DNA from: Nonomuraea gerenzanensis
GTDB lineage: Bacteria > Actinomycetota > Actinomycetes > Streptosporangiales > Streptosporangiaceae
Assembly (NCBI RefSeq): GCF_020215645.1
Contig: NZ_CP084058.1
Coordinates: 682,001 to 746,000, forward strand
Length of the DNA stretch: 64,000 nt
Reading direction: 5' to 3'
The notes under the pieces are model-generated. The model did no database searches, was not told where the DNA came from, and was given only the letters and a program-made list of their open reading frames with translations. A program made the position numbers and the translations under genes. Position 1 is the stretch's first letter. Every line of letters begins with the position of its first letter. This document shows, piece after piece, positions 1-7,417 of the stretch.

Positions 1-87
1 CAGTCACCCCCGACCATCCCGCAACCCACCACCCTCCAACTCGATCTCCTGGACCTTCTCGACATCGATCCACGAGACCTCCGCTGA
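1..87 (+). CDS. C-terminal fragment of an unidentified gene, cut by the window edge
   Basis: Frame 1 is open from the first base to a TGA at 85-87 and encodes 28 residues ending in an acidic, leucine-rich tail (LLDLLDIDPRDLR). The start lies outside the window. Codon usage is less G/C-biased than in the chromosomal genes further right. No motif is present, so no function can be assigned. It may equally be chance open frame. Confidence 0.25.
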   Translation, partial: QSPPTIPQPTTLQLDLLDLLDIDPRDLR

Positions 88-158
88 AGATCACTCACCT
101 GCGGAAAACGGGGCTAGCCGGGATCGTCCTCCTCCACCCGAAGGCGATCCCTTCGGAC

Positions 159-488
159 ATGGAGCTGACCTACGAAGAAATCTGCACCCGACTGGGGATA
201 CCTCCGGCCGTGGACGGCTGGGCTGTCTGGAACACCTGGGCCAATAACCAGCAACCCATCTCCATTGTCCTGGCAGACACCGATGCAACCGAAGGCATAC
301 TCGTCAACTGGGCTCGTGGTATCGAGGTTCACCCATCCGCACCACTGCCAGCCCAAGTCGTCATGGTTCGGCAAGGATGGCTCACCCCTATGACGCTCTC
401 TCCCTTCAGCATCCGAAAGCTCGGCATCACACGGCCTCCCTATTGGACGCCCAGTGCCTCAGGCGGGGACACTCCAGATCCGGGATGA
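159..488 (+). CDS. Small hypothetical protein
   Basis: This 109-residue open frame has moderately G/C-rich third positions and a plausible soluble, tryptophan-rich composition. No domain is recognised. The frame stays open upstream to about position 84 without a better start, so the ATG at 159 is only the first conventional start, and it lacks a clear ribosome binding site. An 86-residue antisense frame overlaps it and is slightly less convincing. It sits beside other low-bias, poorly conserved sequence, suggesting an accessory region. The protein may be real but unrecognised, or a fragment. Confidence 0.35.
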   Translation: MELTYEEICTRLGIPPAVDGWAVWNTWANNQQPISIVLADTDATEGILVNWARGIEVHPSAPLPAQVVMVRQGWLTPMTLSPFSIRKLGITRPPYWTPSASGGDTPDPG

Positions 489-666
489 TCGCCGCTTGGC
501 GGAAGCGGCACATGAGTGGCTGAGGCAGCTGACGTGTAGGCGGCGCGCGATACCCCAGGTCGCGGGCAGTAGCAGCGAGCGGTCAATGACGGTCACTCAT
601 GACCGCTCTCAGCCGGAGATCAACGCTCCCTACGAGCCAGAATCCGAAGCTGATAATGCAGGTTGC

Positions 667-1203
667 CTATTTCACGCCACCTTGCCTGGATCGTTCAGCA
701 TTCAGCCAGTATTGAAAGGATGAGCTCGTTGACTTGACCACAGTGGGGTCATGCGGGGGCTCGGGCCAGATCTGCAAGAAGTAGTGATCACCTATTTCGA
801 CTGCGACTTCTTCATCCATGCCTCTGATGTGATATCGCAAACGATACGTTCCGGGACCGGCGGGCAGCGGAGGAAGACGGTGCGTCCTCCCTCCTCCCCA
901 CTCCTGCAGCGAAAGCTGACCGGATGGGGACTCGTAGCTGATCTCGACGATGTCTTCGTATCCGTCGAGGTCGGCCCCCGGATCCCGATCGGCGACAGCC
1001 ACCGTGAACTCCACCGGCCCCCACTGAGGGCCCACGATCAGGAGGGCACTGCCTTTCTCCACTCGGATGACCCCCACAGGTGGACTCGGCACGTCCTCGA
1101 ATCCGCCCGCGTCGCATCCCTCATCCACGAGATAGGTCTGGCTGTAATCCACCTCCACAGCCAATTGCTTTACATGGACGACAGGAGTTTCGTCTGTGAT
1201 CAT
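667..1203 (-). CDS. Conserved hypothetical protein, 178 residues
   Basis: The product is a soluble, acidic protein with alternating hydrophobic and polar stretches that suggest a beta-rich fold. Motifs such as GTYRLRYHIRGMD and FLQIWPEPP resemble a family of uncharacterised actinobacterial proteins found near toxin or immunity genes; I know that family only by this pattern. There is no signal peptide or membrane segment. The ATG at 1203 is followed by a coherent hydrophobic/acidic N-terminus. No operon partner is visible on either side. Function unknown. Confidence 0.7.
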   Translation of the reverse strand: MITDETPVVHVKQLAVEVDYSQTYLVDEGCDAGGFEDVPSPPVGVIRVEKGSALLIVGPQWGPVEFTVAVADRDPGADLDGYEDIVEISYESPSGQLSLQEWGGGRTHRLPPLPAGPGTYRLRYHIRGMDEEVAVEIGDHYFLQIWPEPPHDPTVVKSTSSSFQYWLNAERSRQGGVK

Positions 1204-1639
1204 GGGTGTGCAGCATAGGCTACGCCCCTGACAAGATCACCTGTCATAGGCGGCGTAACCGGGTGCGGTCGAGGAGGGGTGGCAAGCGAGTTTCCATGCC
1301 AGATGCGTGCCGGCGCAAGCGGGACCGCGGGCACTTGCCAGGACAACTGCGACGGCTGACCCGGCGCTGAAGGGAAGCCGGCCCCGTGTTCCGGCTCTCC
1401 GAGCTGCCCTTGAGGTGGTGTGATGACTCACCCCCTGGCTGCGGCAGTGCGGCTGACCTGGCGATCCGGGCGCGGGCTCGCCGCCGCGATGGTCACGCTG
1501 ACCCTGCTGACGGTGGCGGGGCACCAGGCCGTGCACCGCACTGACCGAACGCGTCGGCCGGAATGGCCGCGCCACAGCATCAGGCTTCTGACTCTGCTGA
1601 CCATGCAGTCCAGATAGGGGTTTCTGTGTGGAATCCGGC
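1204..1639. other. Gene-poor stretch with a possible gene remnant
   Basis: This 436-base interval between two minus-strand genes has no convincing full-length gene. It contains one short plus-strand frame listed separately as a possible ABC exporter remnant. Reading frames on the minus strand are arginine/proline/serine-rich and look like shadows. Confidence 0.5.
1420..1617 (+). pseudogene. Possible remnant of an ABC exporter N-terminus
   Basis: A 65-codon frame is preceded by GAGGTGGTGTG just before the ATG. Its first 30 residues (RLTWRSGRGLAAAMVTLTLL and flanks) resemble the first membrane helix of actinobacterial ABC exporters, where an Arg/Trp-rich entry leads into a hydrophobic helix. 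The frame then turns Arg/Thr-rich and stops, so no transporter follows. I infer a truncated relic; chance similarity is possible. Confidence 0.25.
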
Positions 1640-2053
1640 TCAGACCTTGATGGCGGTGACGCGTACACCGCAGAGAGCAGCCAGATCGTCGGGATCGGAG
1701 GTGAGAACTGTGACGGGGCCTGGGGCGGCGAGGGCCGTGGCGCCGAGCATGGCATCGATGGCGTACTTGTGCCCATGCAGGCCGGCCCCGGACAAGAGTG
1801 TGGCGGCGTGGCGGGCGATTGCTTCGGTGACCGGCTCGACGACGAGGCGGGACAACGTCCACTCCAGAGCCGGCCGGTTGACGCGGGGGTGGACCACTTC
1901 GACGAGCGTGGCGGCAGAGGTGATGACACGGAGGTCGTCGGCACGGGCGAGAGCGAGCCACGCGGTTACCGTACGGTCACGCAGAACAGCCTTGGCCAGT
2001 CCCTCGCTGTCGAGGACGAGGGTGCCGCCGGGAGCAGCGGGAGGACGGGTCAC
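1640..2053 (-). CDS. VapC-type PIN-domain ribonuclease toxin
   Basis: PIN-domain toxins cleave RNA with a Mg2+ site built from conserved acidic residues. This 137-residue protein shows the expected layout: an N-terminal LVLDSEGLAK with the first Asp, a mid Glu in TLVEVVHP, a Asp in YAIDAMLGA, and a final Asp in LTSDPDDL. Length is typical of VapC. The GTG start at 2053 overlaps the stop of the upstream antitoxin in a GTGA, so the two are translationally coupled. Such pairs are normally autorepressed by the toxin-antitoxin complex. The target RNA cannot be predicted from sequence. Confidence 0.85.
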   Translation of the reverse strand: MTRPPAAPGGTLVLDSEGLAKAVLRDRTVTAWLALARADDLRVITSAATLVEVVHPRVNRPALEWTLSRLVVEPVTEAIARHAATLLSGAGLHGHKYAIDAMLGATALAAPGPVTVLTSDPDDLAALCGVRVTAIKV

Positions 2054-2310
2054 GCAGCCGCCCCACCAGTCGCCTGTCCGCGGCGGGCTTGGTGGAGCTG
2101 GTCGCGCAGTGCCTGGACTTCGTCGTCGGTGATGGGGCCGTGCTCTGCTTCGGCGACCTGGATGAGTTCGTTGAGGTTGTCGCGCTCGATCTGACGGGCG
2201 ACAGCGGCGGCGACGTAAGCGGACAAGCCGGAAGGGCCGCTCCGGGATCGAGCGGCCTCGGCGATGTCGCGAGGCATGGTGATCGAGTATTTGCCAGTAG
2301 GCTCGCTCAT
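2050..2310 (-). CDS. VapB-like antitoxin
   Basis: This 86-residue protein begins GKYSITMPRDIAEAAR, a pattern typical of ribbon-helix-helix DNA-binding antitoxins. It continues with a SAYVAAAVARQIERD helix, followed by an acidic, helical C-terminus (ELIQVAEAEHGPITDDEV) of the kind that wraps the toxin. I chose the ATG at 2310 because it has AGGA 9-12 bases upstream and matches the family's short N-terminus; a start 12 codons further upstream is possible. It overlaps the toxin gene by four bases. Its expected role is to neutralise the PIN toxin and to repress the pair's promoter. Confidence 0.8.
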   Translation of the reverse strand: MSEPTGKYSITMPRDIAEAARSRSGPSGLSAYVAAAVARQIERDNLNELIQVAEAEHGPITDDEVQALRDQLHQARRGQATGGAAA

Positions 2311-2431
2311 GCTCTTTATCCTACCTTCAATCCTCCTGCCTTTCACGTGGTGTATCGATCAGGGGAGAGCAATCGACCCATCACGTCGTCTGTCGGCTTG
2401 CACCAGTTCCGTGCTCGTCGTATGTGCCTCG

Positions 2432-2627
2432 CCTGTCGTTCAGGACGGTCACGACGAGCACTGCCGCGAGCGTCCGTCGTACGACGACGAGCGGGGACGC
2501 ATGAGGAAACGGGGTGCGCTCTCACGAAGGTTCGTGCTCGCTCTTCTCGGCGTCGAGCACGTCGCCTTACCTGTCGTTCAGAATGGCCACGACGAGCATT
2601 GCCACGAGCGTCCGTCGTACTCGACGA
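2432..2627. repeat. Degenerate direct repeat copying the phosphatase gene's 3' end
   Basis: About 58 bases starting CCTGTCGTTCAG occur at 2432-2490 and again at 2570-2627, an offset of 138 bases, with about five substitutions and a one-base indel. The right copy contains the stop codon and last codons of the minus-strand histidine phosphatase. The left copy, outside the gene, still encodes a decayed version of the same end (YDGRSRQCSS then stop). Flanking bases (GTTCGTGCTCG) are also partly shared, so the duplication was probably longer. Confidence 0.7.
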
Positions 2628-3189
2628 GGAATGGAACCGCATGCGGCAGTGGCGCGCCCCACACCTGCTGACCCAGCCCGCACAAGGCGCTGAGGCCGGT
2701 GGTGAGGCTCGCTACATGCCCGACGACGGCGACTGTCTCGCCTGGGTGCGCAGCCGCGATCGAGGTAAGGGCCGCCACGATCCGCGCGGTGACCGCATGC
2801 CCGTTCTCTCCGTCGGTGACCGCTTCGTCGAGGTCCCCGTCCACGATCCAGGAGCGGAGTACGGCTGCGGCCCGGGCGCGAGTCGTGGGATCCACGGCGC
2901 CTTCGGAACGGCCGACATCGACCTCGACGAGTTCTCGCAGTGGAGTGACCTCGGTTGCGAGTGTTCGCGCCATGATCTCGGCGGTCTGCCGAGCCCGGAC
3001 CGCAGTGCTGGCATAGATGCGCGTTATCTCCTCGCCGATCAGGTGCTTCGCCGCATGGGTGGCTTGCAGGCGTCCCGCTGCGGTCAGCTCTGCGAGGGGG
3101 AGCGCGCCGGCGGCGCCCCGGATGACGTTCTCGGATTCCGCATGGCGCAGGCACAGCAGCCGCACGTGATCACCCACAACGCTCATCAT
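2578..3189 (-). CDS. Histidine phosphatase family protein (phosphoglycerate-mutase-like)
   Basis: Members transfer phosphate through a catalytic His in an RH motif. Here the motif is LRHAESE near residue 14. It is followed by STAVRARQTAEIM with the second substrate Arg, an acidic VEVDVGRSEG, and the late VVGHVAS with the second catalytic His. Length (203) fits the family. The substrate is unknown; the RHAE rather than RHGE/RHGQ motif does not separate mutase from phosphatase. Two Met codons open the frame (3189 and 3186); neither has a strong binding site. The HAD hydrolase gene lies 30 bases upstream on the same strand, so the two phosphatase-fold genes may be cotranscribed. Confidence 0.85.
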   Translation of the reverse strand: MMSVVGDHVRLLCLRHAESENVIRGAAGALPLAELTAAGRLQATHAAKHLIGEEITRIYASTAVRARQTAEIMARTLATEVTPLRELVEVDVGRSEGAVDPTTRARAAAVLRSWIVDGDLDEAVTDGENGHAVTARIVAALTSIAAAHPGETVAVVGHVASLTTGLSALCGLGQQVWGAPLPHAVPFLVEYDGRSWQCSSWPF

Positions 3190-3219
3190 CCCTCAGAACG
3201 GGCTTACGGCGAGGGAGCC

Positions 3220-3921
3220 CTAACGCTCCTCGAAGAGCTCGACGACGCGCCGCAGGGCGTCCGGCCGAGCGTCGACGGGCAGGGGATCGACCAGGTGCAC
3301 CTGGCAGCCGAGTGCGGCGGCACCGGTGTCGGCGTCGCGGTCGTCGCCGACCATGAGGACGTCCGCAGGTGTCAGGGCCAGCTTGTCGCAGGCGGCGCGG
3401 AAGATGCGGGGATCGGGTTTCGTGGCGCCGACCTCGTAGGAGAGCACGAAGGCGTCGATGTACTGGGTGAGGTCGTGGAAGGCGAAGACGGTGCGCAGGT
3501 CCCAGCCGATGTTGCTGACCACCGCCGTGGGGACTCCGTGCCGGCGCAGTTCCTCGAGGACGGGGCGGGTGTCCGGGTAGAGCTGCCAGGCGGGTGGCTG
3601 GAGGGCGCGGTCGTAGAGGGCTTCCGCGAGGGCCGGGTGGGGGAGCCGGGCTTCGCGGGCCAGGGCGGTGTAGCAGGAGCGGTGGTGGTCGTCGGTCAGG
3701 TCGCGGTCGCGCCAGAGGGTGGTCAGGTGGTGGGGGACTTCGCGGGGCGGAGGGCCGCCGGGTTGGGCGCCCATGGTCTCCAGGCGGTCAGCGCATGCGG
3801 TGATCTCGGAGTCGGTGATGGCGTAGTGGCCGCTGTCGTTCAGGACGGCTCGTAGCCAGTGCTCCGTAGGCTCGATGCGGAGCAGCGTTCCGGAGAAGTC
3901 GAACATCACACCCTTGAGCAA
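3220..3921 (-). CDS. HAD-superfamily hydrolase
   Basis: The four HAD motifs are present: DFSGTLL at residues 8-14 with the nucleophile Asp, VSNIG near 140 (motif II Ser), a Lys in GATKPDPRIF (motif III) and GDDRDAD near 190 (motif IV acidic pair). A helical cap lies between motifs I and II. In canonical HAD phosphatases the residue two after the nucleophile is a general acid Asp; here it is Ser, so efficient phosphatase chemistry is doubtful. Dehalogenases and phosphonatases also lack that Asp. Substrate unknown. The preceding 180 bases contain no gene, so the promoter of this gene and of the phosphatase behind it likely lies there. Confidence 0.85.
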   Translation of the reverse strand: MLKGVMFDFSGTLLRIEPTEHWLRAVLNDSGHYAITDSEITACADRLETMGAQPGGPPPREVPHHLTTLWRDRDLTDDHHRSCYTALAREARLPHPALAEALYDRALQPPAWQLYPDTRPVLEELRRHGVPTAVVSNIGWDLRTVFAFHDLTQYIDAFVLSYEVGATKPDPRIFRAACDKLALTPADVLMVGDDRDADTGAAALGCQVHLVDPLPVDARPDALRRVVELFEER

Positions 3922-4100
3922 TGATCACCCTCGCGCTTTGCTTGTGTGCCGGTATGGGGTCGATAGGGGACTTTACGGTGTCGGGCCATGCGCGGCTATG
4001 CGTGCCCGCTCGGTCGTCGGTGAGACGTGACTTTCGACAGGGGTGACGGTTGACGATCGGCAGATGAGCCGGTCGGCGTGGCTTCGGCAGGCTGACGTCC

Positions 4101-4811
4101 ATGAACGGTCTTTTTCCTGGGCGGTGGATCGGCGGTGTGGCGCTCATCCTGGGGCCGGTGGTCATGTGCGGCGGATATCTGCTGCGTTACGTGAGCACGG
4201 TCACCGCCCTCACTCCTCAGCAGCAAGCATGGGCCGAGGCGCAGCCTTTCGCCGCCTACGGTCAGCTGCTCGCCTACACCTCAGCGCCTGCGCTGCTCAC
4301 CCTCTCGTACGCGGTCTTCGCGCTGGGCGCGATCCTGCTCTTTCCCGCCTTCGTCGCCCTCGCCCAGCGGGTGGGCGGTGGTCTCGCCTGCTGGGGGGCC
4401 ACTCTGCTGGTCGCGGGGCTCTTCGCTCGCCTGTACTTCGCGGGGGCCGATCAGAGTGCCTTCCAGCTCACGGAGGTGTTGGGGCTGGAGCAGGCGACGA
4501 GCGCGATCATGAAGGAGTACGTGGACATCTCCTACGGGCCGTGGCGGGTTCCGGTGTGGGCGTCGGTGGGGCAGTACGCGGGCTCGCTGCTGCTGGCCGT
4601 CGCCGCTTGGCGTTCGGGTGTCCTCGGCACCGCTCGTTCCTTGATGGTGCTGCTGGCAGGGGGCACCTGGATGGGGGTGCTGAAGGGGGCCTCCGTTCCG
4701 GATGTGCTGGTTACTGCGCTGCTCTGTGTGGCGTTGGTTCCGCTGGGGGTGCGGATGTGGCGGGAGCGGGAGCCTGCCCCGGCCGGTCGTTCGAAGGTGC
4801 TGAGCTGGTGA
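4101..4811 (+). CDS. Integral membrane protein of unknown function
   Basis: This 236-residue protein has about six hydrophobic helices: near residues 10-30, 55-85, 92-112, 150-170, 177-195 and 200-215. The polar loops carry no catalytic motif. A short basic C-terminus (VRMWREREP) suggests a cytoplasmic tail. The ATG at 4101 begins immediately before the first helix (NGLFPGRWIGG). It stands alone on the plus strand, ending at a strong hairpin shared with the convergent next gene. The family is unrecognised; it resembles small DUF4386-like actinobacterial membrane proteins only in size. Confidence 0.7.
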   Translation: MNGLFPGRWIGGVALILGPVVMCGGYLLRYVSTVTALTPQQQAWAEAQPFAAYGQLLAYTSAPALLTLSYAVFALGAILLFPAFVALAQRVGGGLACWGATLLVAGLFARLYFAGADQSAFQLTEVLGLEQATSAIMKEYVDISYGPWRVPVWASVGQYAGSLLLAVAAWRSGVLGTARSLMVLLAGGTWMGVLKGASVPDVLVTALLCVALVPLGVRMWREREPAPAGRSKVLSW

Positions 4812-4847
4812 GGGCGAGGTCTTCCCGGATCGCGGGGGCGGCTGGGC

Positions 4848-4876
4848 GTCACGGGGCCGGGAGGGGGCCCCGTGAC
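4848..4876. terminator. Bidirectional hairpin terminator
   Basis: A perfect 11-base inverted repeat, GTCACGGGGCC and GGCCCCGTGAC, is separated by seven bases. It lies between the ends of two convergent genes (4811 and 4899). No T-tract follows, as is common in actinobacteria. Confidence 0.7.
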
Positions 4877-4898
4877 GGGCTGAGGGTGGGCATGGTGG

Positions 4899-5300
4899 TC
4901 AGGCGGCGTCGAGGGCTTCGGTGATCTTGCGGGCCATGTCGGTCATGGTGGGGCTGGGGCCGTTCTGCTGGGACTGGATGGCGGCGTCGATGGCGACGGT
5001 GAGGGTGCGGCGGAAGTTGTCGGCCTCGTCCGGGTTGTGCTGCTTGAGCAGGGTGATGGAGGCGGTCAGGGCGGGCAGAACCTGGTCGGCGAGGACGGCG
5101 ACGGTCTTGCCGGACAGGCCCTTGGGGGCCTTGGCCAGGACATGGCCGGTCAGGCCGGTGGCCGAGGTCAGGGCGATGGAGCCGTTGGTGGCGGCCTTGT
5201 GGGCGGAGCCCGCGGCGCCGGCGGCCGACATCAGCCAGATGGCGCCCCAGCCGGCGGTGCGGAGGGTGTGCTGGTCCTGGGCGGAGAGGGTGATCGACAT
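4899..5300 (-). CDS. Conserved hypothetical protein, 133 residues
   Basis: The start at 5300 is fixed by a near-perfect binding site (AAGGAG eight bases upstream); a longer frame starting at 5354 has none. The product is alpha-helical with Gly/Ala-rich central segments (AAGAAGSAHKAATNGS, TGLTGHVLAKAPKGLS) and no clear signal peptide or membrane helix. The conserved-looking C-terminus ends in MARKITEALDAA. The helical amphipathic character could suit a self-assembling or membrane-surface protein, but no family is recognised. It is expressed on its own between two hairpin/intergenic boundaries. Confidence 0.7.
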   Translation of the reverse strand: MSITLSAQDQHTLRTAGWGAIWLMSAAGAAGSAHKAATNGSIALTSATGLTGHVLAKAPKGLSGKTVAVLADQVLPALTASITLLKQHNPDEADNFRRTLTVAIDAAIQSQQNGPSPTMTDMARKITEALDAA

Positions 5301-5495
5301 GGTGGGTGCTCCTTGGAGAGTTCCGGTGGAACGGGCGGGTGTTGCGCCGTTCATGTGCCTTACGATCGCCGACCGTCCTGATGCGGGGCCGTCGCGGGGC
5401 TGATGCGGCCGCTGACACGACGGCGGGATGGGGAGGGGGTGGGCGGCCGGTGTCGGGAGGATGTCTCGGCGCGCGTCCGCCGCTCGGTCAGGAGC

Positions 5496-6314
5496 TCAAC
5501 CGAGCGTCGCCTGGGCTTGGGACGCCACCTCCGGATGCGGGTCCTCGGCGAGAAGCCGCAGGACGGCGCGCGGGGTGGAGGGCCATGTGGCCAGCCACCA
5601 TCGCACGTTGATCGAGCGATCACGGGTAAGGCGCAGCAACTCGTCGAGCGGGAGCCTGTCCGACTTGACTGCGGCCGCCCGCACCAAGGCTGACCGGTCG
5701 TTCGCGAGGAGGCGGTGGTCGTCGAGCGTGGTGAGCGGGTTCTGGGTCGCGTGGGCGCGGACCTTGGGGTCGGCGTCGGTCATCAGGGTGGCGAGGAGGT
5801 GCGGGTCGTCGGTGTGGGCCGCCAGGGCTCCTCGGACGTCTGCGGAGGGATCTGCGGCGAGGGTCGCGTTCGTCTCCTCGTCCAGGACGGGGCACTCCGC
5901 GAGCAGGCGGCGTAGAACCTCGTCGGTGGAACGGCAGATGGCGCGGCGGACCTCGACCCCCGCGGCCGGATGGTCCGGCAGCGACCAGCGGACCGACCAG
6001 TGGGGATCGTTCACCAGGGTGGTGAGCACATCAGGGGGACAGGCGGGGTTTCCGGCCACGGCCTGACGGGTCTTCAGGTCCGGGTCGTCGGCGAGGGCGC
6101 GTAACGAGGTCGGGGGTGCGTCGCCGCGAGCCGCCAGGGCGCGTCTGATCGTGCGTGACGGGTCTGTGGCCATGGCGTGGAGGAGGTCCGCAGGTGTGCT
6201 GGGGTCGGTTGCCACCGCCAGCCGGACCGCGACCTGCTTGGCGCGGGCGCGTACGGCAAGGTCGCCGACCGGGTCCGAAGCCGTTGATCGTCGCGGCAAC
6301 TGCTCAGTCCTCAC
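5496..6314 (-). CDS. Leucine-rich-repeat-variant (LRV) / HEAT-like repeat protein
   Basis: The 272 residues consist almost wholly of nine or ten units of about 24 residues. They follow the pattern P-x-x-L-L-x-x-L-A-x-D-P-x-x-x-V-R-x-A-x-A-x-x, for example TPADLLHAMATDPSRTIRRA and CPPDVLTTLVNDPHWSVRWS. This pattern is that of variant leucine-rich repeats, which form alpha/3-10 superhelical scaffolds for protein or nucleic-acid binding. There is no catalytic or membrane segment. The C-terminal repeats end at DPHPEVASQAQATLG. Neighbouring genes give no clue to the partner. Confidence 0.8.
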   Translation of the reverse strand: MRTEQLPRRSTASDPVGDLAVRARAKQVAVRLAVATDPSTPADLLHAMATDPSRTIRRALAARGDAPPTSLRALADDPDLKTRQAVAGNPACPPDVLTTLVNDPHWSVRWSLPDHPAAGVEVRRAICRSTDEVLRRLLAECPVLDEETNATLAADPSADVRGALAAHTDDPHLLATLMTDADPKVRAHATQNPLTTLDDHRLLANDRSALVRAAAVKSDRLPLDELLRLTRDRSINVRWWLATWPSTPRAVLRLLAEDPHPEVASQAQATLG

Positions 6315-6597
6315 TTGAAGGCTCGAAGGCTGAAGAGAGGCAGCATCATCGCAGGCGGCACCGACAAGCCGGCTTCGGTCGGCGGCCGGCAGTGCTCAGG
6401 TTCGAGGGCTCGCCGGCACCTGGCGGCATGGGTGAAGCGGTCGTAGCCGAGCGGGGTGCCGTGGTGGACGAACGACCACAGCAGGCCGCGGTGGCGAAGA
6501 CAATGAGAACGCGCCAGTGGGGGCGAGACGGGGACCGCGGGCTCTTTCGGGATCGGACACGGCAGGATCGCTCTCCACGAACGGCCTGGCAACTGTT

Positions 6598-7416
6598 CTA
6601 ACGGAAGCCGAGTGCGCCGGGCCGGTACTGCCAGACGAATTCCAGCCACGGCGGGGCGACGCCGGTGAAGTGCGCCCAACTGCCCGGCTCCGCACCGGGA
6701 TGGTCGCCGCGCACTTCCGACAGGAATCGCAGGTCGAAGCCTTCCCGGATCAGGCTGTTGGTGATCCGGCTCAACGGCTGCCGGTATTCCCTGGGCTCCC
6801 TGATGCGGTCGCCGGACGGGCTTCGTTCGTAGACCCATTCCTGGTCGGGATAGGAGGTCGCGGTCTCGTCCGTGTAGGGCTGGGTGAGCGTGTATCCGTC
6901 GCCGTTCCAGGAATGGTGGGTGAGCCCGGAGAAGAACGGGTTGGCGCACATCAGGTAATAGTGGCCGCCCTCGTCGATGACTTTTCTGACCTCGCCGAAC
7001 ACGATCCGGCAGTCGGGGACGAAGGTCAGCGAGTACGGGTGCCAGACCAGCTCGAACGAGGCGCCGCCGAGGGCCGACAGGTCCCGCATGTCGCCCTGGA
7101 CGGTGTGGACGCCGACGCCGTAGTGCTCGGCGGCCGAGCGGTCACGCTTCAGTTGCCCGGGGGAGATGTCGAAGACCGTCACGTCGGCGCCGAGCAGGGC
7201 GAAAGCTACGGATTGCTGCCCGCCTCCGCTCGCCAGGCAGAGCACCTTCCGGCCCGCGACGTCGGCGGGGAGGCCGAGCCGCTCCAGGCCGAGGTAGGCG
7301 CGGGCCTTGTCCTCGTCCAGGTCGAGCATGGGGCGGGTGAACAACGCGTCCGCCCGCACGAGTGCTTCCCAGCGTTCCGCGTTGTAGCGGTAGACCTCGT
7401 CCTGCACGGCGAACAC
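6598..7416 (-). CDS. Class I SAM-dependent methyltransferase
   Basis: SAM-binding motif I is LCLASGGGQQSVAFALLG, followed by VTVFDIS (acidic ribose contact), QGDMRD (motif II) and FELVWHPYSL (motif III). The C-terminal half is a substrate cap rich in aromatic residues (YRQPLSRITNSL, HFTGVAPPWLEFVWQY). The upstream MFS stop is at 7418, so the GTG at 7416 gives a natural coupled start with FAVQDEVYRYNAERWE. An ATG at 7449 inside the MFS gene is the alternative and has no better binding site. As the last gene of an ArsR-MFS-methyltransferase operon, it may modify a compound that the MFS protein exports. Confidence 0.8.
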   Translation of the reverse strand: MFAVQDEVYRYNAERWEALVRADALFTRPMLDLDEDKARAYLGLERLGLPADVAGRKVLCLASGGGQQSVAFALLGADVTVFDISPGQLKRDRSAAEHYGVGVHTVQGDMRDLSALGGASFELVWHPYSLTFVPDCRIVFGEVRKVIDEGGHYYLMCANPFFSGLTHHSWNGDGYTLTQPYTDETATSYPDQEWVYERSPSGDRIREPREYRQPLSRITNSLIREGFDLRFLSEVRGDHPGAEPGSWAHFTGVAPPWLEFVWQYRPGALGFR

Positions 7417-7417
7417 C

